64,000 nt of DNA, taken from positions 50,056 through 114,055 of the forward strand of contig CALWTQ010000003.1 of the NCBI GenBank assembly GCA_944384505.1, written 5' to 3'. The stretch is from an uncultured Mediterraneibacter sp. Its GTDB lineage: Bacteria > Bacillota > Clostridia > Lachnospirales > Lachnospiraceae. This document shows, one piece after another, positions 16,095-25,209 of the stretch. The notes beneath the pieces are model-generated. The model was not told where the DNA came from, did not search any database, and saw only the letters and a list, made by a program, of their open reading frames with translations. Each line of letters opens with the position of its first letter. Within the stretch, counting starts at the first letter, position 1. Both the position numbers and the translations under genes were made by a program.

Positions 16095-18641
16095 TTATTC
16101 AGAGTATCTGATGCGGTCGATAAGGCTCAGCCTGCCAAAGCCCGCCGTTACTGCGCCCGTAAGTGTCAGCTGAACTGCAAGGACAACGGCAGCCAGAAGA
16201 ACAGCCTGAAGCGCCGGGTAATGGAAAACGGTGATGTTGAGCATCCCGGTGGAGCTTGCGTACTGGTAGGCGCCGAAGCCTGCCAGGCTTCCGATTCCCA
16301 GCGAGAGGATGAGCGTGCACACGGTATAGAACAGCCCTTCTGTCTGCATCATGCGAAGCAGCTGACGTTCCGACAGGCCGATTGCCTGGAGCATGCCCAG
16401 TTCGTGTCGGCGGGTGTAGATACTGTTGATCATAGTGTTGATCAGGTTCATAATGCCGATTGCTCCGAGAATCACGAGAAAGGCGTAGCCCGCATAGCTG
16501 ATAAAGGACATTGTACCCTCCCATGTGTCAAGAAATTCTTCGTATGTGTCCAGAACGAAAAGCCCGCTGGAATCCGCCAGCTCCCGAATCCCGGCGTATG
16601 CGGCATCCTTATGCGCGGGATCCACTGTAATATCGCAGGTATCGGTTAGATTGTACGGACAGATCTGTGCCAGGACCTCCTGCGGCAGGACAAACAGGCT
16701 GCCGGAAAAACCTTCGGAGTACCGGCAGATCCCCGCCAGGGTAAATGTTCTCTCTACAGGACCGTCAGGCGTATCGAAACGGATGCGTATGGGATCTCCG
16801 ACTTCTGCTTCGGGATAAAAGACTGCAAAGCTCCATTTGGCCACAATCTGATCGCCGGAGAGCAGCTCTTCCCAGGTGAAATCTCCGTCTATAATCGTCC
16901 TTTCGAGCTCCCGGGCACGGGACGAATCAATTCCCGCGACATCTGCTCCGGAGATGATTCCGTCAGGATCCAGATCGGGAAGCTCCCCGGCAAGGTACGT
17001 GCTGGTACGGACATCTTCCACGCCGGGAACAGAGGAGAGCTGCTGCATGAATTCTTCATCCATAGGATTATTTTTCATGATCTCTGACCAGGAACGCTGT
17101 GGATTCATTTTATCTCCTTCCCAGCTGTCGATGGTGATCCGGCAGTCGGAATCAATATCTTCATGAGCCAGTTCCTTTGGGTCTGCGCAGCTGATCACTG
17201 TCGCCACGGTCATGAAGAGAATCCCGATTACGCTCAGTGTGGTGATGGTGAGGAAGGTGCGTTTTTTATTCCGGGAGAGCCCGGCCAGCGTCAGGCGGAA
17301 AAGATTCATATTCTGGTATCCTTTTCTTGACTTTCCCTTTCTGCTCTCCCCCTGATAGCGCATGGCCTCTACAGGCGAGATCTTCGACGCGATTCGCATG
17401 GGCCGGATCAGTGCCAGATATACAGTGACGAGAACCGCGGCGACGGTCAGCAGATAGATCCACCAGTGGAAGAGAGAGACCTGCCCGCTCTGAACCAGAT
17501 CCGCGCAAAGGCTGTTAAAAGCTTTTGCCGATGGATCAAGATTCGAATCACTGCCGTACAGTCCGAACATGGAGAGAATGACCGGACGGGATATGACGGA
17601 ACCCAGAAGGAGTCCCACGGGCAGAGCGGCAGCTGCGGCAATCAGCCCTTCCCGGAATACAATCTGGCGGATCTGCCTCTTTGAGGCACCCAGTGCCTTG
17701 AGCCTTCCGTATTCCCGGACTTTCGGGATCATGGACACATAGTAGATGCTGTAGATGGTCAGGATTCCGGCGAAAATAATCACAAGGATGATAGCGGCAA
17801 CGCCGGCTGTGAGTCCCGGATCCACATAGTTTGCCATAAGGTACTCGCTGTTAAATACGATATCATTTTCATTGATGCCGAATCCGGCGGCGATCTGACG
17901 AGCCTGTTCCTCGATGGCGTCAGAAGTTTTCCCTTTCGCGTCCGTAAGCCGGAACATGACCCGGTATTCCCGCTGGTCTGCCGGGATGCATTTCTTCATG
18001 TAATCCATGGAGGTCAGCACCACGAAGGTGTTCGATGAGGCCGCGGCATCTGAATTAGTCAGGAATCCGCTGATGCGGAACGTATCCTGTGTCTCATACC
18101 CCAGTCCTCCTTCTTCAAAAAGCTGGAAGGAAAGCGTAATCTCATCGCCGATATCGGCGCTTATTCCGAACTCATCCAGCATGGAGCGATAGACGGCAAT
18201 TTCTTTCTCCTCTTCCGGAAAGGATCCCTGCTCCAGCTCCGTCTTGTTGAGAGCAAGTCCTGTCTGATCCACGGACATCAGCATAATATCTGCATCGTCG
18301 GAAGAAACGTGGCCGGATGCGGCTGAACCCGCAGATGCCCCCGTATCTGAACATATATCTGCGCCTGTCACCTGTCCAAAGTCTGCCCGGAGTCCCAGTG
18401 TTTCGATGTCGTCATGAACCGCGAGAGCATCTGCGTTTTCCTGGGATACCTGCCGGAACATACAGTGATATGTGGGATAATAGGCGTTCACACCGGCGAA
18501 CTGGATGGTGAACATATTGGCGCCGATGTTGAGTACCAGGAAGATCAGAAGCGTGGTCAGCAGAATGGCAATCCCGCAGAGCACATTCCGGCTTCTGTTT
18601 TGACGGAAATTGGAAAAAGCGGTTTTTGTCACTGTTTTCAT
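16095..18641 (-). CDS. FtsX/MacB-type ABC transporter permease, 848 aa
   Basis: Large membrane protein with two FtsX permease modules. The N-terminal helix (FRQNRSRNVLCGIAILLTT) is followed by a large extracellular domain and three helices (about residues 275-425). A second extracellular domain and a C-terminal set of three helices (YAGYAFLVILGAIGIMNLIN onward) complete it. IYTRRHELGMLQAIGLSERQ is the classic FtsX motif after the second extracellular region. Its start overlaps the stop of the ATPase gene by 4 bp. Such pairs beside a two-component system often export antimicrobial peptides or sense envelope stress. That role is inferred. Confidence 0.9.
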   Translation of the reverse strand: MKTVTKTAFSNFRQNRSRNVLCGIAILLTTLLIFLVLNIGANMFTIQFAGVNAYYPTYHCMFRQVSQENADALAVHDDIETLGLRADFGQVTGADICSDTGASAGSAASGHVSSDDADIMLMSVDQTGLALNKTELEQGSFPEEEKEIAVYRSMLDEFGISADIGDEITLSFQLFEEGGLGYETQDTFRISGFLTNSDAAASSNTFVVLTSMDYMKKCIPADQREYRVMFRLTDAKGKTSDAIEEQARQIAAGFGINENDIVFNSEYLMANYVDPGLTAGVAAIILVIIFAGILTIYSIYYVSMIPKVREYGRLKALGASKRQIRQIVFREGLIAAAAALPVGLLLGSVISRPVILSMFGLYGSDSNLDPSAKAFNSLCADLVQSGQVSLFHWWIYLLTVAAVLVTVYLALIRPMRIASKISPVEAMRYQGESRKGKSRKGYQNMNLFRLTLAGLSRNKKRTFLTITTLSVIGILFMTVATVISCADPKELAHEDIDSDCRITIDSWEGDKMNPQRSWSEIMKNNPMDEEFMQQLSSVPGVEDVRTSTYLAGELPDLDPDGIISGADVAGIDSSRARELERTIIDGDFTWEELLSGDQIVAKWSFAVFYPEAEVGDPIRIRFDTPDGPVERTFTLAGICRYSEGFSGSLFVLPQEVLAQICPYNLTDTCDITVDPAHKDAAYAGIRELADSSGLFVLDTYEEFLDTWEGTMSFISYAGYAFLVILGAIGIMNLINTMINSIYTRRHELGMLQAIGLSERQLLRMMQTEGLFYTVCTLILSLGIGSLAGFGAYQYASSTGMLNITVFHYPALQAVLLAAVVLAVQLTLTGAVTAGFGRLSLIDRIRYSE

Positions 18642-19309
18642 GATCTCACCACCTTACCGTCTTCAATCACAATGATCCGGTCCGCCATCTGGGCAATGGT
18701 TTCATCGTGCGTGATCATGACTAATGTCTGTCCGTATTCCGACACACAGCTCTTTAACATGCTGATTACTTCTAACTCCGTCTTAGAGTCCAGATTCCCG
18801 GTCGGCTCATCCGCCAGTATAATCGCCGGCCGGGCCGCAAGCGCCCTGGCGACGGCGACTCTCTGCTGCTGTCCGCCGGAAAGAGTGCCGGGGAGAGCGT
18901 GGATCTTCTCCTCCATACCGATTCGGGCAAGGATCTCCCGGACAAAGTCCTGATCCACCTTCCGGCCGTCCAGTCCGATGGGAAGTACAATGTTTTCCCA
19001 TACATTAAGCGATGGGATCAGGTTGTAACTCTGGAAGATAAAGCCGATCTTACGCCTGCGGAATACAGCCAGCTTTTCATCCTTTAAGCTGAAAATGTCT
19101 TTTCCTTCGATCAGAACTTTTCCGGAATCCGGGCGGTCCAGCCCGCCCATCATATGGAGCAGCGTACTTTTCCCTGAGCCGGAGCGCCCTACTATGGAAG
19201 TGAATTTCCCTGCTTCGATCTGCAGGCTGGTGTGATCCACCGCTTTTACGACATTGTTTTGGGAACCGTAATATTTCACCAGATTTTGTGTTTCAAGTAT
19301 CTTTTTCAT
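18638..19309 (-). CDS. ABC transporter ATPase, LolD/MacB type
   Basis: ATP-binding partner (about 223 aa) of the FtsX permease. Walker A is GRSGSGKST, the signature is LSGGQQQRVAVARAL, Walker B is IILADEPTGNLDS, and the switch His is in MITHDETIA. I start at the ATG at 19309 (MKKILETQNLV). An in-frame TTG at 19321 sits only 1 nt from the GGAGG sequence, which is too close. Spacing to the ATG is 13 nt, which is long but workable. Confidence 0.92.
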   Translation of the reverse strand: MKKILETQNLVKYYGSQNNVVKAVDHTSLQIEAGKFTSIVGRSGSGKSTLLHMMGGLDRPDSGKVLIEGKDIFSLKDEKLAVFRRRKIGFIFQSYNLIPSLNVWENIVLPIGLDGRKVDQDFVREILARIGMEEKIHALPGTLSGGQQQRVAVARALAARPAIILADEPTGNLDSKTELEVISMLKSCVSEYGQTLVMITHDETIAQMADRIIVIEDGKVVRS

Positions 19310-19425
19310 GACAGATTTCAAGCCTCCCTGTTACGTTTTACTTTTGACGCCAGTATAGTCCGGCACAGTTACAGGAGGTTTACAGAAAGGATAACAGAAT
19401 TGTAAGAATTCGAAATTGTTCTGCT

Positions 19426-20586
19426 CTATTTCGGCAGCGTGAGGACGAAGCAGCTCCCGCCGCCCGGATTCGGTTTCACACAAATTGTTCCGCCCTGCTG
19501 CTCCAGAATCCTGCGCGCAAGGTAGAGTCCCACGCCGGAGCCTTCTGCGTGTTTGACCTCCGGGGCGTTTCCCCTGTAGAAGCGTTTGAAGATATTCTGA
19601 ATCTCAGAGGACGGGACTCCGATGCCCTGATCGGTAATTTCTATCATCATATAGCTTGTAAGTTCTGTGACACGGATAACGACCGCACTGCCGGAAGGTG
19701 AATATTTTACCGCGTTGTCCAGAACATTTAAGAAAACTTCGGCTGTCCAGCGGGGATCATGAGGAATGAGAACATCGGAGAATTCCTCCACAGAAAGATC
19801 AATCCCCTTTTCAAATGCTTTCATATATACACTGCCAACTGCCCGGGAGAGAGTCTCTTTCAGGCTTGCATTTTCAGGATGGAGCTCGATCATGCCGGTT
19901 TCCAGGCGCGTAAGCTGGGAAAATACACCCAGGAGAGATTCCAGCTTTGATACTTCCTCCCGTTCTTTCTGTGCAAACTCCTTCTGTTCCTCATAAGTCA
20001 GATCAGGAGAATCCGCCAGCTCATAACTCATTTTCAGAGATGCCAGAGGTGTTTTGAGCTGGTGGGAAATATCTGTGACCAGAGACTTTGTATTCTGCTC
20101 TTCCTGGCGCAGTATCCGCTCTGTGAGCTCAAAGCGGCGTCTGGAATTTTGCAGCTCTTCTTCCAGACGCTCGATTTTTGTGCGGGAGGCTTTTGACTCG
20201 GCTGCGCTTCGGATCAGATACAGGATCGTGACAGCGGCGGTTCCGGTAACGATAAGTGCTCCGGCGAGAGCGTATGTCCCGATGGGGCCGGAGTGGATGC
20301 TGTCATTTAGCGTGTAGCCATATTTGTCAAAAAGACGCAGGCCCTCTGAGAGCGCCTGAGGAGAGCTTAAGGCGGGATCAGAAGACGATTCCGCTGTTTT
20401 CCCGTTAAAGACGGCAGTAATGGCAGCTTCATTTTCGGGAAACTCTGCGGCGAGTATCCCGAGCTTTCGGGCATCCTCCCGGTATACGATGCCCCAGGTC
20501 AGATGAAGCAGGAAAAATCCAAGGGCCAGCGTAATCGCCAGGATACCGGCGCACAGCCCTATTCTTTGAAGCTTTCTTCTGTCCAT
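19426..20586 (-). CDS. Sensor histidine kinase
   Basis: Membrane kinase of 386 aa. The first helix (about residues 9-30) and second helix (about 103-125) flank an extracellular loop of some 70 residues. A coiled-coil linker leads to the HisKA domain with phosphoacceptor His175 (SHQLKTPLASL). The HATPase domain has the N box LNVLDNAVKYS and G boxes DQGIGVP and GSGVGLYLAR. It overlaps the response-regulator gene by 28 bp. Together with the adjacent FtsX/ATPase genes this resembles sensing-and-efflux modules. The signal is unknown. Confidence 0.92.
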   Translation of the reverse strand: MDRRKLQRIGLCAGILAITLALGFFLLHLTWGIVYREDARKLGILAAEFPENEAAITAVFNGKTAESSSDPALSSPQALSEGLRLFDKYGYTLNDSIHSGPIGTYALAGALIVTGTAAVTILYLIRSAAESKASRTKIERLEEELQNSRRRFELTERILRQEEQNTKSLVTDISHQLKTPLASLKMSYELADSPDLTYEEQKEFAQKEREEVSKLESLLGVFSQLTRLETGMIELHPENASLKETLSRAVGSVYMKAFEKGIDLSVEEFSDVLIPHDPRWTAEVFLNVLDNAVKYSPSGSAVVIRVTELTSYMMIEITDQGIGVPSSEIQNIFKRFYRGNAPEVKHAEGSGVGLYLARRILEQQGGTICVKPNPGGGSCFVLTLPK

Positions 20587-21260
20587 ATATAACCGATCCC
20601 CCTTACATTCTGTATATAAGATCCGCCAAGCTTCCCTTTCAGACGGCTGATGTTGACAGGCACAGTATCGTCATCCACAAACTGTCCGTCCGTATCCCAG
20701 ACATGCTCTAGAATCTGTTCTCTGCTCAGAACCTGGCGGGCATTCTCCATAAAGAATACGAGAAGCTGCAGCTCTTTCGGACTTAAGGAAAGGAGATTTT
20801 CCGCGGTGAGTACGTTTCCCGCCGCAGGCGTCCGGTACGCTTTCATTTCCGAATAAGATACGGTGATTTCCCCGGAACGTATCCTGCTTTTCGGTGCGGT
20901 GTCCGCTCTTCGCATGAAAGCATGGACTTTGGATACAAGAACCATCAGACTGAACGGTTTGGTGATATAGTCGTCCGCCCCGATATCGTAACCATTTATC
21001 ATATCAATCTCCGAATCCAGTGCGGTGAGAAAAAGGATGAATGCGTTGCTCGTCCTGCGTACTTCCGAACAGAAGTCCAGGCCGCTTCCATCCGGAAGGG
21101 TAATATCACTGATAATCATGTCCGGATTCTCTCCGGCAAAAAGCTCCCGGGCTTCCCGGACGGTAAAAGCAGAGAGGAGGTTGTAGCCCTCTCTGCTGAG
21201 CTTTAAGGAAATGCCCCTGTTTAAATTCTGATCATCTTCTAAAAGAAGTATGGTGTTCAT
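20559..21260 (-). CDS. OmpR-family response regulator
   Basis: Receiver domain with phosphoacceptor Asp52 (MIISDITLPDGSG), acidic pair ED at residues 8-9 and conserved Lys in YITKPF. A C-terminal winged helix follows (LSPKELQLLVFFMENARQVLSREQ). Translation is placed at 21260 (MNTILLLEDD), with GGAAG 6 nt upstream; the longer in-frame extension has no family support. It probably regulates the ABC pair downstream. Confidence 0.93.
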   Translation of the reverse strand: MNTILLLEDDQNLNRGISLKLSREGYNLLSAFTVREARELFAGENPDMIISDITLPDGSGLDFCSEVRRTSNAFILFLTALDSEIDMINGYDIGADDYITKPFSLMVLVSKVHAFMRRADTAPKSRIRSGEITVSYSEMKAYRTPAAGNVLTAENLLSLSPKELQLLVFFMENARQVLSREQILEHVWDTDGQFVDDDTVPVNISRLKGKLGGSYIQNVRGIGYIWTEESFKE

Positions 21261-21458
21261 GGTGTGCTTCCTTTCGTGGAGTAATTCTCTGCTCTCGATC
21301 ATAGCACAGCGGCGGAGGGATTACAACTGATACGGCATCTTACTGTATAAGGGAGGAATTAACAGCTGAATAGCTGAATCTTGCGCCCTACTTTCAAACG
21401 TAGTAAAATGAATTCAAATTCATGTCAAGTACTGCTTGTTTGGAAGGGAGGCGTTTTC

Positions 21459-23123
21459 ATGGACAGAAAACCGCTGCCGATCGGTGTAGATGACTTTAAA
21501 AAGTTGATTGATACAGGGTATTATTATGTGGATAAAACTCTTTTTATAAAAGATTTGATTGATCTGAAAGGCGAGGTTACTTTATTTACAAGACCCAGGC
21601 GCTTTGGAAAAACTCTGAATATGAGCATGGTACGTTATTTTTTTGAAAAGTCAGAGACAGATCAAACTTATTTATTTGAAGGAATGAAGATTCTGGAAGC
21701 CGGAGAAAAGTATACTGGTGAGATGGGAAAGTACCCGGTGATTACGCTATCTTTGAAATCTATGAAACAGGCAAGCTACGCGGATGCTTTTTACTGTCTG
21801 AAAGAGGAAGTGGCAAGAGAGTATAAGAGGCATCTTGTGGCGATGGAAAATCTGGAGTCAGAGGAAGACAAAGAAAAGTATTACAGGTTTGCCAACAGAA
21901 AGGCTGCCCCCGAGGAATACCTTACTGCTGTCAAGTTTTTATCTGAATGCCTTTGTGCTGTATCGGGAAGTAAAACAGTTATTTTGATTGATGAGTATGA
22001 TGTACCGCTTGAAAATGCATACTTTAATGGATTTTATGACAGGATGGCAACACTTGTCCGGTCACTGTTTGAGTCTGCATTAAAGACAAATGAAACGCTG
22101 GGATTTGCGGTTGTTACAGGCTGTCTCAGGATTAGTAAGGAATCCATTTTTACTGGGCTGAATAATCTTAGTATTGTTTCAATTATGGACAAATCTTATG
22201 CAGAGCATTTTGGTTTTACTCAAGCAGAGGTGGATCAAATATTAAACTATTATGAGTTGTATGAAAATAAGAGTTCTGTAAGGACGTGGTATGATGGATA
22301 TCAGTTTGGGGATACAGAAGTATATAATCCGTGGAGTGTCCTTAATTATGTGAATTCGTGCCATAGAGATAAGAACAGCTTTATGAAGCCGTACTGGTCA
22401 AATACTAGTTCTAACAGTATTGTCCGGACCTTGGTGGAGCAGGCTGATATTTCTGTGAAACAGGAAATAGAGGCGCTGATTGAAGGGAAGACAATCACGA
22501 AACCGATCCATGAAGATATCACTTATGACGATATGAATTCCACTCAGGATAATCTATGGAATTTCCTGTTCTTTACCGGTTATCTGAAAAAGATCAGCGA
22601 GTATCAGGAGGGGGAGACGATTTATGTTGAGATGGCTATTCCAAACAGCGAAGTACGATATGTTTATAAAAATACAGTGCTGCGCTGGTTTGAGGAAAAG
22701 ACAGAGTATAAGGAGCTTACCCCTCTCTATGAGAGCATTCTGAATGGGAACCGGGAGAAGATGGCCCAGATTTTGTCGGAGAACCTGATGGAAACGATCA
22801 GCTTCTATGATTATCAGGAGAGTTATTATCATGGATTTCTTGCAGGAATGCTGAAAAATATAGGAAACTACATCGTACTTTCCAACCGGGAGTCAGGAAA
22901 AGGCAGACCGGATATCCTGCTGAAATATCCGAGCGTCCGGGGTAAGGCAGTGATTATTGAGATTAAAGTAGCGAAAACTTATCAGGAGATGGAAGCAAAA
23001 TGCGATGAAGCTCTCCGCCAGATTGAAGAACAGAAGTACGAAGAAGAACTCAGGCAGGAAGGCTACAGTGATATCCTGAAATATGGGGTGGCATTTTACC
23101 GCAAGGAATGTATGGTAAAATAG
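21459..23123 (+). CDS. AAA-ATPase-like / PD-(D/E)XK nuclease-fold protein (DUF1703 type)
   Basis: A 554-aa protein of the AAA-ATPase_like plus PDDEXK_9 architecture, common in gut anaerobes and of unknown function. The N-terminus has PIGVDDFKKLIDTGYYYVDKT and a Walker A variant RPRRFGKTLN; a Walker B-like VILIDEYDVPL follows near residue 180. The C-terminus holds the nuclease-fold residues GRPDILL and VIIEIKVAK. I start at 21459 (MDRKPLPIG), 8 nt after GGGAGG. Such genes are usually multi-copy and may be selfish or defence-related. That role is speculative here. Confidence 0.87.
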   Translation: MDRKPLPIGVDDFKKLIDTGYYYVDKTLFIKDLIDLKGEVTLFTRPRRFGKTLNMSMVRYFFEKSETDQTYLFEGMKILEAGEKYTGEMGKYPVITLSLKSMKQASYADAFYCLKEEVAREYKRHLVAMENLESEEDKEKYYRFANRKAAPEEYLTAVKFLSECLCAVSGSKTVILIDEYDVPLENAYFNGFYDRMATLVRSLFESALKTNETLGFAVVTGCLRISKESIFTGLNNLSIVSIMDKSYAEHFGFTQAEVDQILNYYELYENKSSVRTWYDGYQFGDTEVYNPWSVLNYVNSCHRDKNSFMKPYWSNTSSNSIVRTLVEQADISVKQEIEALIEGKTITKPIHEDITYDDMNSTQDNLWNFLFFTGYLKKISEYQEGETIYVEMAIPNSEVRYVYKNTVLRWFEEKTEYKELTPLYESILNGNREKMAQILSENLMETISFYDYQESYYHGFLAGMLKNIGNYIVLSNRESGKGRPDILLKYPSVRGKAVIIEIKVAKTYQEMEAKCDEALRQIEEQKYEEELRQEGYSDILKYGVAFYRKECMVK

Positions 23124-23138
23124 AAGTGGAGGAGACAT

Positions 23139-23621
23139 ATGACAAAGTTTGAAGAATTCGAAAATATCATCGCCCGCCTGCGGGCTCCGGACGGATGTCC
23201 ATGGGACCGGGAGCAGACTCATATGAGCTTGAAAAAGCCGTGTATTGAGGAGGCGGCAGAGGTGATCTGCGGCATCAATATATTCGATAAGACAGGAGAT
23301 GCTGAGAATTTAAAAGAAGAGCTGGGAGATCTTCTTCTCCAGGTTGTCATGCACGCGCAGATTGCGAAAGAAGAAGGCCTCTTTACAATGGATGATGTGA
23401 TCCAGACAGTGATCGACAAGATGGTGCGCCGCCATCCTCATGTGTTCGGGGAGGCGGTTGTCTCGGACTCCGGGGAAGTGCTGACAAAGTGGGATGAGAT
23501 TAAGAAGCAGGAAAAAGCCGGGAAGGAATGGACAGAAAGCTATCTGCCGGAGGCATTTGAGGAGGCAAAAGAATTGATTGATAAAGCGGCGGAGAGAAAG
23601 TTTGGCCCGCGCCATTCGTAA
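23139..23621 (+). CDS. mazG: MazG-type nucleoside triphosphate pyrophosphohydrolase
   Basis: Single MazG domain protein (160 aa) that hydrolyses NTPs or dNTPs to monophosphates as housecleaning. CPWDREQTHMSLKKPCIEEAAEV gives the start of the fold. The metal-binding EExxE...ExxD pattern is visible in IEEAAEV and LKEELGDLLLQVV, followed by MVRRHPHVFG. It lies 15 bp after the AAA/nuclease gene, with a good AGGAGG. Confidence 0.9.
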   Translation: MTKFEEFENIIARLRAPDGCPWDREQTHMSLKKPCIEEAAEVICGINIFDKTGDAENLKEELGDLLLQVVMHAQIAKEEGLFTMDDVIQTVIDKMVRRHPHVFGEAVVSDSGEVLTKWDEIKKQEKAGKEWTESYLPEAFEEAKELIDKAAERKFGPRHS

Positions 23622-23709
23622 AACTGCACTTCGTGCTTATCGTGGCTGCCGCCGAATTCTTATGCAAGCATAAATTCGTTTCCTAATGAAAGCAGGCTGA
23701 ATTGTTACA

Positions 23710-23817
23710 ATGAATTCGCCAAGTATCGTTGATATTCTTGCAATAGATCAGCATATAGAGTATGATGATGCTGTGAATAGATTTTATAACTCAGAGACCT
23801 TTGAAGAACAGCAGTAA
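23710..23817 (+). other. Possible 35-aa ORF, perhaps a remnant
   Basis: ATG at 23710 opens 35 codons reading MNSPSIVDILAIDQHIEYD and ending FYNSETFEEQQ. The pattern of a helix, then DAVNRFYNSETF, recalls N-terminal parts of short clostridial proteins of unknown function that run longer. There is no convincing Shine-Dalgarno. It may be a truncated gene or chance. The rest of 23622-23833 holds small AT-rich hairpins and nothing else I can name. Confidence 0.25.
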
Positions 23818-23833
23818 AATAGGAGGTATTGTG

Positions 23834-25141
23834 ATGAAGAGAGGAAGAATCCTGCCTGTATTCCTGTTGGTTTTATCCCTTATTCTGGGAACCCAGGTGT
23901 ACGCGCAGGAAAACGATGAGGCAGGGAAAGCGGAGGTTTCCATGACAATGAGCGGGACTTCTGCGGATGGAACAGTGAACGTGGGAGACACGATGCGGTT
24001 TCATCTTACTGTAAACAATCCGGATGGCGCTGAGAACCTCGGAGGGGCAATGTTAAGATTCCAGGTCAGTGAGACAGCCGATATGTCCAGCCGCCTGGGG
24101 AGCCCGGTGCTTAGTTCGGCGAGTGCTTATCTGACAGATCCGAATAATGTAAATGGTCTTTCGTCTATACGTGTAGGTGCCGGCCTGTCTGGCGTGGCCG
24201 AAGCAGATGTTTCTTTGGAGATCACAGAGGAGATGACGGGGAAGACATTATATTTCCAGACAGATGTGCGTCCAGAAATGTCTGGAGAACCAGCCTTTGC
24301 TCAGTCTCCGGTAATGTCTGTCCAGGTTTCAGATGAGCCAGAATAGAATCCGGCGCTGGCTCTGGAGATAAACGCAGCTGTTCATACAGATCTGGCGAAG
24401 ATTGAAAAAGGAAAAGAGTTTTTGGCGGATATCACTGTGAAAAATACAGGAGATACAGCGCTGAGCTACATATACGTTCTCTCGACATACAGCAATACAG
24501 GTCTTGAGGGAGATTCTGCCGATATGCCTGCGCTTGGACAGTTTAGCTCCCTTCCGGCAGGGGTGACGCAGCCGGAGGATGGACTGGCATGTATTGAATC
24601 TCTGGATGTGGGAGAATCAGTTGTACTTTCGCAGAAGGCAGTAGTCCCTGAGTCTTTTGCAGGAGAAAAGATTGTATTTACATTTATGACACTGGCTATG
24701 GGAACAGAGGATTTCGATGAAACGGGTGCACCGCTGGCGGCTGATTTTACAGAGCTGAGCGGTCAGATACTTGCGGATACGTCTGAGAATCCCGGAACAG
24801 AGAATCCAGGGACAGATAACCCGGGAACAGAAGATCCCGGAACAGAGAATCCGGGCACAGACACCCCGGGGATTGACGATCCGGGTACAGACAATCCGAA
24901 TAAGGATACGGAAAAGCCGGTTATTACAGATCCGTCAAAGCCAGCAGATACAAAACCTGTAAAAGAGGAAACTGCAAAAACAGACAACACAAAGAAGACA
25001 GATACAAAGTCTGAGAAAAAAGACACGGCGCCAAAGACAGGTGATCCGGTTTCAGCGGCGGGAACTGTGGCGGTGATGCTCGGAGCAGCAGCGGTGCTCA
25101 GCGTTTCGGCAGGGAAAAGATCCGGTAAGTCCGGACGATAA
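23834..25141 (+). pseudogene. Sortase-type surface protein interrupted by one in-frame TAG
   Basis: One continuous frame of 436 codons is broken only by TAG at 24344-24346. The first part has a signal peptide (MKRGRILPVFLLVLSLILG, then VYAQ) and a secreted beta-rich domain, 170 aa in all. After the TAG the frame continues without shift through NPALALEINAAVH, a second domain (DITVKNTGDTALSYI), a Pro/Thr/Asp repeat stalk and a sorting signal APKTGD. That is followed by a hydrophobic stretch and a basic tail. The start at 23834 follows AGGAGG by 7 nt. Most simply this is a nonsense mutation of CAG, GAG or AAG. Readthrough cannot be excluded. TAG is an ordinary stop elsewhere in the window (14593, 9069). 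Confidence 0.8.
24788..24899 (+). repeat. Coding tandem repeat for a Pro/Thr/Asp-rich wall-spanning stalk
   Basis: About eight imperfect 15-nt units encode NPGTE, NPGTD, DPGTE and similar pentapeptides. They lie between the second domain and the sorting signal of the interrupted surface protein, as is usual for cell-wall-spanning stalks. Confidence 0.85.
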
Positions 25142-25158
25142 AAATGAAAGATTGAGTG

Positions 25159-25200
25159 AGTAAAGAAAACCCCGGAAGTGATTCTGGGGTTTTCTTTACT
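25159..25200. terminator. Bidirectional terminator between surface-protein gene and glgB
   Basis: A 15-bp perfect stem (25159-25173 with 25186-25200) has a 12-nt loop. The arms contain AAAGAAAA on one side and TTTTCTTT on the other, so both converging genes can end here. Confidence 0.9.
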
Positions 25201-25209
25201 CTTTAGTTA

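Noticed and set aside
24344-24346. Reassignment of UAG as a sense codon in this organism
   Set aside because: TAG terminates several intact genes here, for example at 9069-9071 and 14593-14595, without downstream extension of coding character.
24788-24899. CRISPR-like direct repeats
   Set aside because: The 15-nt units are contiguous and encode a Pro/Thr/Asp stalk in frame; there are no spacers.
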